This document shows, piece after piece, positions 1-8,028 of a DNA stretch of 17,199 nucleotides. The DNA lies in assembly GCA_964505555.1 (NCBI GenBank), contig CAZDIO010000004.1, positions 1 through 17,199 of the forward strand, given 5' to 3'. The DNA comes from CAZDIO01 sp964505555. Its GTDB lineage: Bacteria > Bdellovibrionota_C > UBA2361 > SZUA-149 > CAZDIO01. Under the pieces are notes generated by a model that saw only the letters and a program-made list of their open reading frames with translations, did not search any database and was not told the origin of the DNA. Both the position numbers and the translations under genes were made by a program. How positions within the stretch are numbered: position 1 is the stretch's first letter; each line of letters begins with the position of its first letter.

Positions 1-16
1 CTAAGTGAAGATCTAA

Positions 17-39
17 GGCTCAATAAAAGCCCGGTTTTT
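17..39 (+). terminator. weak terminator-like hairpin of an upstream gene
   Basis: GGCT (17-20) can pair with AGCC (28-31) across a 7-nt loop, and CGG followed by a run of five T comes next. The stem is only 4 bp, so this is a weak candidate for the end of a transcript entering from the left. No coding region is visible in 1-292. Confidence 0.25.
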
Positions 40-173
40 ATTTCAGTCTTTTCTCTCCTAAACCGCCTTACAATCACCAGACCCCAATTATCCGAATACT
101 CCCCCCTCCCTTTACCATCTGAGACTCACTAGTAACAATTAGTAACATCCTGCCATTTTCTCACTATAAAAAC

Positions 174-190
174 TTGGCTCGATTCTTGCG
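174..190 (+). promoter_or_regulatory. sigma-54 (RpoN)-type -24/-12 promoter
   Basis: The sequence TTGGCTCGATTCTTGCG matches the RpoN pattern TGGC-N8-TTGC. The GG is at 176-177 and the GC at 188-189, a start-to-start distance of exactly 12 nt, as this promoter class requires. Transcription would start near 200-202, about 92 nt before the ATG of the secreted glycosidase-like gene. RpoN promoters need an enhancer-binding activator. No activator site is evident in 1-170 and no activator gene lies in the window. Confidence 0.6.
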
Positions 191-200
191 ATAGTAATAA

Positions 201-292
201 GGAGAACAGTGCGCTTCACGTCGGTGTCCTGGCGCAAAGACCCCTAGGGCGGGGACTTACATCTATGTTTTCAAAACGTTAGGGTCGTTGGA
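201..292 (+). promoter_or_regulatory. structured 5' leader of the glycosidase-like gene
   Basis: This is the predicted untranslated leader between the sigma-54 start and the ATG. TGCGC (210-214) can pair with GCGCA (232-236) around an inner CAC-GTCG-GTG hairpin (217-226). After AAAGA, CCCC (241-244) can pair with GGGG (251-254); alternatively GTCC (226-229) can pair with GGAC (253-256). Two mutually exclusive folds suggest possible RNA-level control. No known riboswitch class fits convincingly. AGGG about 8 nt before the ATG at 293 is a usable ribosome binding site. Confidence 0.35.
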
Positions 293-3200
293 ATGGGCTT
301 TCTAAAGTGTTGGTTATTATTTCGCGTGAGGCGATTTTCGCTTCCCCTTCTGATTTCTTTACTTAGCACTGCTACGGCACATTCACAAAATTCGTTACTT
401 CCAGCGATGGGGGTGTGGAACGGCTTTAATGAAAACCTCAATGTGCTTGAGTGTAACAACGCCTCTTTGAAGCCAATCTCGTTAAACGTGAAGGTGCTCA
501 GCAATTCAAATGAAGTGATTGAAAATAAATCTCTCAATCTCACCGCCCGAGGAACTGCCCATCTTCTTTTATCTCACCCGGAATTAAAAAATGCTTACGG
601 CACTTACGTAATCACTCGTATGAGCGGTGCAAGCGGTGCAGATATTCAACTTGCTTGCATTACGGCCATTTATCGCATGGCAAAACAAGGCTCTGGAAAA
701 GCAGTTGAATACGCCTACGCACTTCCCGTTCGTGCAGCACTTACTGGTGAAACAAACGGGGTTTATAATTCGATGAATCCAGAGCCAGGGAACTTGCAAC
801 CCGTTTTTAATTGGCTCTCATTAGTAAACCGCAGCTCCCTTCCTTTCTCTGCAGAGGTTCGCGTCTACAACCAAAATGGCAGTGTGAATGAAGCCCAAAG
901 TTTTCAGGTCACTCTGCTTGTTGGCCAACGTCGTGACTACGCTCTTGGTCATCCTTCCGGACACAAAGTTGGTCTTTATCGAATCATTCCCACAGATCTT
1001 GTACAGCCCTATGAAGCTTTTCTTACCCGTTTTAGCCAAAAGGAGGGCCAATTTAATTTTGCTTTCCCACTTCGCGCCACAAGTGGCTCTTGTAAACCCG
1101 GACCGATCACTGCCTCGACCATGGGGGCGGCATTTAACTGGGGCGAGGTTGCAAATCCAACCGACTCCTCGGTAAAAACAAACATCACCATTCGTGACTC
1201 CGCCGGCTTTGTGGTTTACGACGCAATAAAAACCCTTGCTCCCCGCTCACAACACCATATCTTCATCAATTCCTTTCTTGGAGAAAACAACGTTGGGACT
1301 TTTGAAGCAAAATGTGTAGACGCAAATACTGGAACAAAAAAACTTCTCGCACAAAGCCTCTACTACGGGCACCTCACACAGAGATCTCCAGCCATTGAAT
1401 GGGCGTATGCCTCACAAGCCACCGACAACTTTGCAACAAGTGTTCACACGGTTATCTCTTCAATTAATACCTTTATGGGGGTAGCAAACTGGCGTAAGGT
1501 TCTCGATCGAAATAGCCTCCAAACACAATTTACCTCCTCCATCTACGATCAACTCGGAAAACCCTTCGCTCCAAATTCCCAAACGATGAAAGCTGGGGGC
1601 TCGCTCGACATTGGGGAACATCAAGTTACGGGAAGCAATGCCATCGGCACCTCCCTTGGAAAGTCCATTACCGCAAATGCAGCATACTCTTCGGAGCTGC
1701 TCAGAGTATTTCCAAATTCACGCGGCGGCATCGGTTACATTATGAATATTCCTGATGCCGTCATCGCCCCCCGTTCTAGCTCCCCATATCCTTTGGGCTT
1801 TCTCTCTCCCCTCATTAAAATATATAAGGGCACGCGCATTCCATCAAACATCGCAACTATCGATAACTTTACCAATAACTTTATCTCCGGCGATATGACG
1901 CTGCTGCAAAATGAAGCCGAATCTGTACAGCTCGCGTTGAAGAGCCCTGCCAATCAATCAGTTTCACTAAACTATTCAGTGAGTCAGAATGGTGAGCCAA
2001 ACTCCGATTTAACCGTTGAACTATACAAAACTGACTTTGCCAACGTCACCTACTCCTATTACAATTCAAAAGCTGGGGACATCTCTCCGATAGGGGCCTA
2101 CACCGATCCTTTAATTCCCTATCTTCCCGGCTCTACTCTTACCTCCCAGGGGCCTGTGTTTTGGTGGATTACGGTACGATCCAAAGACGATGCTACTCCG
2201 GGAAATTACAATATAGACTTTAACATCTCGATCAATGGTGAGTCCGTGCTTCGTTCACTGAATGTGAAAGTCCTTGATTATTTACTTCCAAAACAATCTC
2301 ATTTTAAGATGGTTCTCAATACCAAATTCGAAGAGGGCGTGAATGGATACACTCCGTTTGATTACCACCGGGCTAATTCCAATATAAGAAAAAAGCAGGT
2401 TGCGGCGGCTTACCTTGACTATCTTAGTAAAAATCGGATCAACCACTCAACTCCCTTTTATGATCCAGACTGCGAATCATGCAGTTTTAATTATCCTGGC
2501 GCGATGAGTCTTCCGGTAACCGGATTGAACTTAGCAGCAAACACTATCGATATCGACTTCACCTCTTTTGATCGTTTAGGAGAGAGATACTTTGATGCAG
2601 GAAACATGAACTTTCTCCGAGTATTTTCCAGTTCTTGGGGGTTTTATCACTTCCATCTTCCGCTCCTCTATGGAGATCAGATCATCGCCCAGAGCGATTT
2701 TCCACGTTACTCACAAATTCAGAGACTTTATTGGAACAGTTTCTCAAACCACTTGGCGCAAAAAGGTTGGCTCGATAACTCTTTTGTCTACATCGATGAA
2801 CCTTTTGCACCAACAAGAAACGGTACTTTTATTCCCTATGACAACGCATTTACCGACATCCTAAAGAGCGTCAGTCCAAAAACCTCTGTGGTAGCTCTTC
2901 TTGACAACCATGCCATCAACTTTACAAATCTCATCGGCACCATGAAAAACATTGATTACTATGCTCCGATTGAGTACGTACCAGAATATCTGTGGCCGCC
3001 AGAGCAGCCAAATCCTCTCCGTGTTCTCATGCCAACCATTAAAAGCGTAATGGATGAAACAGATAAGTTAGGAACTTTCTGGACAAGCAACTCTCATATT
3101 CATGTCGATCGCCCAACTATTGATTCAAGAATTTGGGGATGGAAGTACTGGAAAAACGATCTGGAGTTTATGTATCACTGGAACGTGCTCGTCTTTGCTT

Positions 3201-3577
3201 ACGATGTAGAACTTGGATATACAAATCCGTGGGAGAGCGTAAGCTATAAATGGGGCGCTGGGGGAGTCACCCTGTTTTATCCACCTTGTAAATCAGGACG
3301 GTGCAATTCATTTAATGGAAATATCATTCCTTCGATTCGATCAGAGATGTTTCGTGATGCACTTGATGATTACGATTCGATAGTTATTCTCGAAGATCTC
3401 ATCCAACGGGCGCAGTTACGCAATATCGACACCGCATATGAACGAGCGATTCTCAATTCAGTAAAAGGATTAACCCAAGATCTAAGCTCCTGGACAAGAA
3501 ACGTTCCACGTTACGAAGAAGCAAGAATAGGAGTGCTTCAATCAATAACAACTTTGTCCGCCGCCTTGCAGCAGTAA
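293..3577 (+). CDS. secreted DUF4091/GH123-like glycosidase with N-terminal beta repeats
   Basis: A 1094-residue exported protein. Residues 1-31 form a Sec signal peptide: basic RVRR at 11-14, a hydrophobic core SLPLLISLL, and a likely cut after AHS (29-31). Residues about 38-490 contain four diverged units of roughly 95-110 residues that look like beta domains. Residues about 530-665 resemble the beta domain found in front of GH123 catalytic barrels, ending with PGNYN and a DYLLP linker. The C-terminal barrel contains YIDEP, with the acidic pair D835-E836. In the GH123/DUF4091 family such an Asp-Glu pair acts in substrate-assisted cleavage of N-acetylhexosamine links. The C-terminal signature FRDALDDYD (about 1020-1028) is typical of DUF4091. 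A role in cleaving extracellular or periplasmic aminosugar glycans is inferred; the substrate is unknown. The gene appears monocistronic, with the sigma-54-like promoter upstream. Confidence 0.75.
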   Translation: MGFLKCWLLFRVRRFSLPLLISLLSTATAHSQNSLLPAMGVWNGFNENLNVLECNNASLKPISLNVKVLSNSNEVIENKSLNLTARGTAHLLLSHPELKNAYGTYVITRMSGASGADIQLACITAIYRMAKQGSGKAVEYAYALPVRAALTGETNGVYNSMNPEPGNLQPVFNWLSLVNRSSLPFSAEVRVYNQNGSVNEAQSFQVTLLVGQRRDYALGHPSGHKVGLYRIIPTDLVQPYEAFLTRFSQKEGQFNFAFPLRATSGSCKPGPITASTMGAAFNWGEVANPTDSSVKTNITIRDSAGFVVYDAIKTLAPRSQHHIFINSFLGENNVGTFEAKCVDANTGTKKLLAQSLYYGHLTQRSPAIEWAYASQATDNFATSVHTVISSINTFMGVANWRKVLDRNSLQTQFTSSIYDQLGKPFAPNSQTMKAGGSLDIGEHQVTGSNAIGTSLGKSITANAAYSSELLRVFPNSRGGIGYIMNIPDAVIAPRSSSPYPLGFLSPLIKIYKGTRIPSNIATIDNFTNNFISGDMTLLQNEAESVQLALKSPANQSVSLNYSVSQNGEPNSDLTVELYKTDFANVTYSYYNSKAGDISPIGAYTDPLIPYLPGSTLTSQGPVFWWITVRSKDDATPGNYNIDFNISINGESVLRSLNVKVLDYLLPKQSHFKMVLNTKFEEGVNGYTPFDYHRANSNIRKKQVAAAYLDYLSKNRINHSTPFYDPDCESCSFNYPGAMSLPVTGLNLAANTIDIDFTSFDRLGERYFDAGNMNFLRVFSSSWGFYHFHLPLLYGDQIIAQSDFPRYSQIQRLYWNSFSNHLAQKGWLDNSFVYIDEPFAPTRNGTFIPYDNAFTDILKSVSPKTSVVALLDNHAINFTNLIGTMKNIDYYAPIEYVPEYLWPPEQPNPLRVLMPTIKSVMDETDKLGTFWTSNSHIHVDRPTIDSRIWGWKYWKNDLEFMYHWNVLVFAYDVELGYTNPWESVSYKWGAGGVTLFYPPCKSGRCNSFNGNIIPSIRSEMFRDALDDYDSIVILEDLIQRAQLRNIDTAYERAILNSVKGLTQDLSSWTRNVPRYEEARIGVLQSITTLSAALQQ

Positions 3578-3588
3578 GAGAAGGCGAA

Positions 3589-3755
3589 CCCACGGCCATT
3601 AAGTTAAGGATTCTGAAAGAAAGATTTATAGAACCACAGAGCCGCAGAGAAGATCAATAAAATCTTTCTTTCTCTGTGCCTCTGTGTCCTCTGCGGTAAA
3701 ATAAATTTATCTAATAGTAAAAACATTGCGGCTTAACTTGATGCCATTCCGTGAG
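3589..3755. repeat. MITE-like intergenic element with CTCTGTG units
   Basis: The core holds CCACAGAG-CCGCAGAG (3634-3649) facing CTCTGTGC-CTCTGTGTC-CTCTGCGGT (3672-3697), an inverted arrangement of 8-9 nt units. A perfect 13-bp inverted repeat, GAAAGAAAGATTT (3615-3627) and AAATCTTTCTTTC (3660-3672), overlaps the core. Outside it, CCCACGG..CCATTAAGTTAAG (3589-3608) is an imperfect inverted match to CTTAACTTGATGCCATTCCGTGAG (3732-3755). Similar CTCTGTGnCTCTGTGG strings are familiar to me from intergenic regions of unrelated bacteria, but I cannot search for them here. No protein is encoded. The outer boundaries are inferred from the imperfect repeat only. Confidence 0.55.
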
Positions 3756-3758
3756 GGC

Positions 3759-3792
3759 AAAACAACTAAAAGAGCTTCGCTCTCGCTGTTTT
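3759..3792 (+). terminator. possible terminator hairpin
   Basis: AGAGC-TTC-GCTCT (3771-3783) forms a perfect 5-bp stem. It is flanked by AAAACA (3759-3764) and TGTTTT (3787-3792), which can extend the pairing. It lies about 180 nt after the stop of the glycosidase-like gene and could terminate that transcript, although the T run is short. Confidence 0.35.
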
Positions 3793-3895
3793 CATATCAA
3801 TTCACCGAAGAAAGATCCTCCTTCCTAATTCGCGCACCTCTCTAGATTACTTTGAGGTATCCGCTTAAAGGAATATGCATCTCATTGAAACAGCT

Positions 3896-3915
3896 CTGAA
3901 AATAGTAGTTTTCAG
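3896..3915. promoter_or_regulatory. 7-bp inverted repeat upstream of ppx
   Basis: CTGAAAA (3896-3902) and TTTTCAG (3909-3915) are perfect inverted arms around TAGTAG. The repeat lies 30 bp before the ppx start codon, so it could be an operator or a leader hairpin. I recognise no specific regulator. No convincing promoter boxes were found in 3793-3945. Confidence 0.3.
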
Positions 3916-3945
3916 GATGGCAGCTATTTGCTTTAAGTTACAAGA

Positions 3946-5451
3946 ATGAGACTAGGAATCATCGATCTCGGGACAAATTCTGTGCGCTTTGATGCGTACG
4001 AGTTTGACTATGATAAAGGCATTAAAAGGCTTCGACGCGAAAAATTGATGGTTCGTCTCGGCGAAGGGGTCTTTCTTACCGGAAAACTTAATAGAGAAGC
4101 AGTTGAACGCACCCTTGATGCGTTTCGTGGTTTTATAAAAACCGCTGCGGAGCTCCAGATTGAAAAGATCGTTGCCATCGCCACAAGTGCTCTTCGTGAA
4201 GCAGAAGATGGAGAAAAACTTGTCGCTCAAATAAAAAAATTAACCGATATCGAGCTTACCATCATCAGTGGAGAGACCGAAGCAAAATATATTTCTCGTG
4301 GAATACTTGCCAACGAGAAAGGACTAAAAGGTTCTTTTGCTCTTGTTGATATTGGGGGTGGAAGTACGGAAGTAAGTATTTGCGAAGGTAAAGAGGTTCA
4401 GACTTCGTGCAGCTTGCCTCTGGGTGCTGCGAGACTCTCTCAACAATTTCCGCGAGAGGGAGGAGCAACCAGCAGTGAATCAATGCGCTTGCAAGTGAGT
4501 AAAATTTTAAAAGACTCCGTACTCGCCAATATAAAACCTCGACCAAAACGAATTATTGGATCAAGTGGAACGATACGGGCACTCGCCAAGCTCCAAGAAG
4601 CTCATGGATGGCCGAAGGAGATAATCTCTCGAAACCGTCTTAAGAAACTCATCGAGGAGATGAAGGATTTAAATTCCCAGCAGCTTCGTGCTTTTCCAGG
4701 AATGGACCAAAATAGGATAGACATCATTGTCCCCGGAGCGATCCTCCTTGAAGAGATAATGCGCTTTCTCTCAGTATCAAAGGTTCATGTAACCGATTTT
4801 TCTCTTCGGGATGGTCTTTGTCGTGAAGAGTATGCCCGTTTTAGGAAGACCAGCAAGCCTTTGCGGGCATTTCGCCTGGAAGATGTCTCACAAAGTCTCG
4901 GTCGCTTTGGAGCACCAACAGGGTACGCAGAGCATATGGTTGAAAGTTCAAAACTTTTTTTTAATAAATTTAGAAATGTCCATCGTCTCTCTTCGTCGTG
5001 GAGGGATTATTTCGTTGCCGCCGCTCTTTTTCGAAATATTGGCAAAATGATTCATCCCGCAAATCACGAAGAACATGCTTATTACATCGTCAAACATGTA
5101 GATCTTCCCGGATTCTCCGCTGCCGATCGTGAGTTTGTTGCGCAACTTTGCTTGCGGCAAAACGGCTGGAAAACAGGGGTGAAAAATCTCCTTTTTTGTC
5201 GTAACAGAGAGGAAGAAGTCGCCTTTATGAAAATTCTTGCACTTCTGCGCGTAGCCTCTGCTCTAGAAACAGGAACAAGCCGAGCAAGCTCTTTAAAACA
5301 GGTAAAAACACAAAACGACAAAGTAAAACTCACCATTGGCTACTCTCCACGAGCGAGTTTACAACTCCTCCATGTCGAGCAACGAAAGGGACTCTTTGAG
5401 CAGATCTTTCGTAGAAAACTCGTCGTACAGTTAGTTCCTCTTTTAGGATAA
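3946..5451 (+). CDS. ppx: exopolyphosphatase / Ppx-GppA family phosphatase
   Basis: A 501-residue enzyme expected to remove terminal phosphate from inorganic polyphosphate, or to hydrolyse pppGpp. The ASKHA-fold motifs are in order: IDLGTNSVRF (6-15, phosphate loop 1), ATSALREAEDG (79-89), ISGETEAKYI (107-116, the region of the catalytic glutamate), VDIGGGSTEVS (134-144, phosphate loop 2) and IGSSGTIRAL (204-213). The C-terminal half (about 305-495) is the HD-related domain of the long Ppx subtype; H330, H370, H374 and H377 are present, but the HD pair in the usual L-H-D/E-IG motif reads L-F-R-N-IG (361-366). The length matches the roughly 500-residue PPX class rather than the 300-residue one. 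The start gives the standard N-terminus, although no strong Shine-Dalgarno precedes it. It faces the sixA gene with 5 bp between stop codons, and ppk1 lies beyond, which supports a polyphosphate role over a GppA role. Confidence 0.88.
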   Translation: MRLGIIDLGTNSVRFDAYEFDYDKGIKRLRREKLMVRLGEGVFLTGKLNREAVERTLDAFRGFIKTAAELQIEKIVAIATSALREAEDGEKLVAQIKKLTDIELTIISGETEAKYISRGILANEKGLKGSFALVDIGGGSTEVSICEGKEVQTSCSLPLGAARLSQQFPREGGATSSESMRLQVSKILKDSVLANIKPRPKRIIGSSGTIRALAKLQEAHGWPKEIISRNRLKKLIEEMKDLNSQQLRAFPGMDQNRIDIIVPGAILLEEIMRFLSVSKVHVTDFSLRDGLCREEYARFRKTSKPLRAFRLEDVSQSLGRFGAPTGYAEHMVESSKLFFNKFRNVHRLSSSWRDYFVAAALFRNIGKMIHPANHEEHAYYIVKHVDLPGFSAADREFVAQLCLRQNGWKTGVKNLLFCRNREEEVAFMKILALLRVASALETGTSRASSLKQVKTQNDKVKLTIGYSPRASLQLLHVEQRKGLFEQIFRRKLVVQLVPLLG

Positions 5452-5456
5452 CTTCG

Positions 5457-5942
5457 CTACAGGATCTGCTGAGGAGAGAGACACCACTGAAGAGCAATTC
5501 GCCCCTCTTCAATGTTTTTTTCAAGAAGAGCAGCCCCGCCTTTTTTTAGATCAATAAAGGAATCTTCTCTTTTCGTAAGGAACCACGAGATGAGGTGGCT
5601 CAGTTGAGGCTCATGACCTACGAGACAAAGATTTATTTTCTTAAACTCTTTGAGAAGCGCTTGGCCAACGGTGTTTGAATTTCCTTCTGGCTTCAATAGA
5701 GGAAAAATCTCCACGGGTTTCCTAAGCGAAGCGGAGAGAATTTCCGCCGTTTCTTTTGCGCGCGCAAGAGGACTAGTCACAATGAGCTCAAGAGGAACTT
5801 CCCATTCCTTTAGAGAAGCTGAAAGAGACGCTATCTGCTTAACGCCTTTTTTTGTCAAACTCCGACTTTCATCTAACAATTTTGTCTGACTTCGTTTTCC
5901 AGCATCCCCGTGTCGAACAAACAGAAAAAAGTTGGAGCTCAT
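5457..5942 (-). CDS. sixA: SixA-type phosphohistidine phosphatase (histidine phosphatase family)
   Basis: A 161-residue histidine-phosphatase-fold protein, matching the compact SixA length of about 160. The catalytic VRHGDAG motif is at 9-15, with H11 as the expected phosphoacceptor. SPLARAKETAEIL (57-69) carries the conserved arginine, and LVGHEPQLSHL (107-117) carries the second active-site histidine, H110. E. coli SixA dephosphorylates phosphohistidine on ArcB or on the nitrogen PTS protein NPr; the partner here is not visible. The ATG lies 4 nt after the ppk1 stop, so the two are almost certainly co-transcribed. PPK1 works through phosphohistidine intermediates, so a link to PPK1 is an obvious but unproven idea. 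An AAAGAG stretch in the ppk1 tail can serve as ribosome binding site. Confidence 0.82.
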   Translation of the reverse strand: MSSNFFLFVRHGDAGKRSQTKLLDESRSLTKKGVKQIASLSASLKEWEVPLELIVTSPLARAKETAEILSASLRKPVEIFPLLKPEGNSNTVGQALLKEFKKINLCLVGHEPQLSHLISWFLTKREDSFIDLKKGGAALLEKNIEEGRIALQWCLSPQQIL

Positions 5943-5946
5943 GTCA

Positions 5947-8028
5947 TTACTCTTTCAGAAGCATGGGAGGATATGCTTTTCCTTTTGCCTCATTCATAAG
6001 GAGAAGATGAGTACCAAGATCCTCTGCGTTTCGTGGTTTTTTTTGGATATACTTTCCATCTGCGCGCATCTCCCAACTTTGTCGATGATCCGCTAACATC
6101 GTTTCTAGGATCGTCCAACACTCTTCCTTGAGTGTAGCTTCCTCAATCGGTGCTACAATTTCAATTCGCCCCAGGAGATTCCTTGTCATCCAGTCAGCAG
6201 AGCCTATAAAAAACTCTCCTGCCGATTGATTTTGTGCTCCGTTTCGAAAATAGAAGATTCTTGAATGCTCTAAGAGCCTCCCCACTACGGAGATTATACG
6301 AAGGTGCCCTTCTCCCTCTCCTTCCGGACGAAGAATACATAGTCCTCTGACGATCAATTTAATACTTACCCCGTGATTTGCTGCACGACGTAACGCATGA
6401 CAGATCTCGATATCTTCAAGACTGTTCATCTTCGCAATAATCTCTGCGGGACGTCCTCGTTGGTGGTGGCTCAACTCTCGCTCAATAAGTTCAAGAAACC
6501 GCTCGCGCAAGTTAAAAGGAGCGATGAGGAGACTTTTAAACTGAGGTTTTAACGAACGTCCAGTAAGGTAGAGAAACAGCTCTAGTAAATCATCCGTGTA
6601 TTGCTGCTTCGCGGTAAACAAACTCAGATCGGTATAAATGTTTGCTGTTTGTGCCTGGTAGTTGCCCGTTCCGATATGCGCATAGGAGCGCAGTCGATCC
6701 CCCTCATTTCGAACCACGACAATAGTTTTTGCATGCGTTTTTAAACCAACGATCCCATACATCACATGCACCCCAGCATCTTCTAAAGCCTCCGCCCATT
6801 GAATATTTTGCTCCTCATCAAACCGTGCCTTAAGTTCAACCAAACAAACCACCTGTTTTCCCGCTCGAGCGGCACGAATCAAGAGAGGAATAAACGGACT
6901 TGCTGGGCCGGTACGATACACGGTCATTTTAATAGCGAGCACTTTGGGATCATTGACCGCATCTTCAACAAAGCGTACCACACTCGCCATAAAACTCTCA
7001 TAGGGGTGATGAACAAGGAGATCCCTTTCACGAATAAGATCAAACATCGTGGTTTCTAGATGACTAAGGGCCGCAGGAACCACCGGCACCCAAGGTTCGT
7101 AACGGAGTGCTGGAATGTTTAATTCGCAAATATCTTTTAGTTTTGTAAAATCTACCTCTCCACTTACTTCATAAACATCATCGGTACTGAGTTCCAGCTC
7201 ATCAAGAAGAAGCTCCAACACCCAAGGATCTGGATTTGGGAGATGCTCAAGCCGAACCGCATGGGCGAAGCGTCTCTGTCGGACCTCCTCCTCTATCATC
7301 TCCAGTAGATCTTCAACATCCTCCTCTTCACGTTCAATATCCGCGTTTCGGGTAATCCGAAAAAGCATCGAGCCGGTAATAATCATCTGCGGAAATAGTC
7401 GAAAGAGGTTGTGTTGAATAATATCAACAAGCCGAACAAAACGATATCGTTCTTCACTGTGTTCACTATCGACTCGAATCCAATAAGGAAGCACATCAGG
7501 TATTTTTATCCGGGCAAATTGTCGCTCTTCCTTTCGAGGAGATCGAAGGGTCACGCCCAGCGAAGTTGAGAGATTCGAAATAAAGGGGAAAGGGTGCGCG
7601 GGATCCACGGCAAGAGGAGTAAGAACGGCAAAGACATTGGTCTCAAAATACGTATTTGCTCTTCCTCGCTCCACGGTTGATAGCGCTTCCCAATTAAGAA
7701 GCTCAATTCCGTGCGCAGAGAGCGCCGGGCGGAGTTGCTCTTGATAGCAACTTCCTTGCTTTGAAAGAAGAGGGAGCACGGCCTTTCGAATCGAGGCTAG
7801 TTGCTCCCCCGGAGAGGGCCCTGTTGGGGAAGTTGTAAATACACGAGCAAGCTGTTGGCGCTTTATCCCACCAACGCGCTTCATGAAAAATTCATCAAGG
7901 TTTGACGAACAGATGCTTAAAAATCGCACCCGCTCTAACAGAGGGACGCGCTCATCAAGCGCCTCATGGAGAACTCGAAGATTGAAGTCAATCCAACTAA
8001 TCTCTCTATTTAAGAACTCCGCTGACAC
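5947..8028 (-). CDS. ppk1: polyphosphate kinase 1
   Basis: Reversibly transfers the gamma-phosphate of ATP onto inorganic polyphosphate, probably at the inner membrane face. Numbering from the GTG at 8028 gives 693 residues, close to the 688 of E. coli PPK1. The family N-terminus (A)EFLNREISWIDFN follows immediately. The phosphorylated histidine lies in LKTHAK (H432) and the second catalytic histidine in LEHSRIFYF (H588), close to His435 and His592 of E. coli. STGNYN-type HIGTGNYQAQTANIYTD (451-467) and GSADWMTRNL (609-618) are also present. An in-frame ATG at 8163 would add 45 residues that do not resemble PPK1, and would leave only 43 bp to the divergent lipoprotein gene. I therefore prefer GTG, although neither start has a strong Shine-Dalgarno. 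It is followed at 4 nt by sixA, and ppx converges on that pair. Confidence 0.92.
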   Translation of the reverse strand: MSAEFLNREISWIDFNLRVLHEALDERVPLLERVRFLSICSSNLDEFFMKRVGGIKRQQLARVFTTSPTGPSPGEQLASIRKAVLPLLSKQGSCYQEQLRPALSAHGIELLNWEALSTVERGRANTYFETNVFAVLTPLAVDPAHPFPFISNLSTSLGVTLRSPRKEERQFARIKIPDVLPYWIRVDSEHSEERYRFVRLVDIIQHNLFRLFPQMIITGSMLFRITRNADIEREEEDVEDLLEMIEEEVRQRRFAHAVRLEHLPNPDPWVLELLLDELELSTDDVYEVSGEVDFTKLKDICELNIPALRYEPWVPVVPAALSHLETTMFDLIRERDLLVHHPYESFMASVVRFVEDAVNDPKVLAIKMTVYRTGPASPFIPLLIRAARAGKQVVCLVELKARFDEEQNIQWAEALEDAGVHVMYGIVGLKTHAKTIVVVRNEGDRLRSYAHIGTGNYQAQTANIYTDLSLFTAKQQYTDDLLELFLYLTGRSLKPQFKSLLIAPFNLRERFLELIERELSHHQRGRPAEIIAKMNSLEDIEICHALRRAANHGVSIKLIVRGLCILRPEGEGEGHLRIISVVGRLLEHSRIFYFRNGAQNQSAGEFFIGSADWMTRNLLGRIEIVAPIEEATLKEECWTILETMLADHRQSWEMRADGKYIQKKPRNAEDLGTHLLLMNEAKGKAYPPMLLKE

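Noticed and set aside
201..260. Possible cyclic-di-GMP-I (GEMM) riboswitch, because GGCGCAAAGACC resembles the GACGCAAAGCC half of the motif
   Set aside because: The other conserved half (GGGCAAACC with a GAAA tetraloop) is missing and the following GGCCTAA region does not match, so only a generic structured leader is reported.
3633..3697. Short CRISPR-like array, from the repeated CTCTGTG units
   Set aside because: Units are 8-9 nt with no spacers of constant size, are arranged as inverted repeats, and no cas gene is near.
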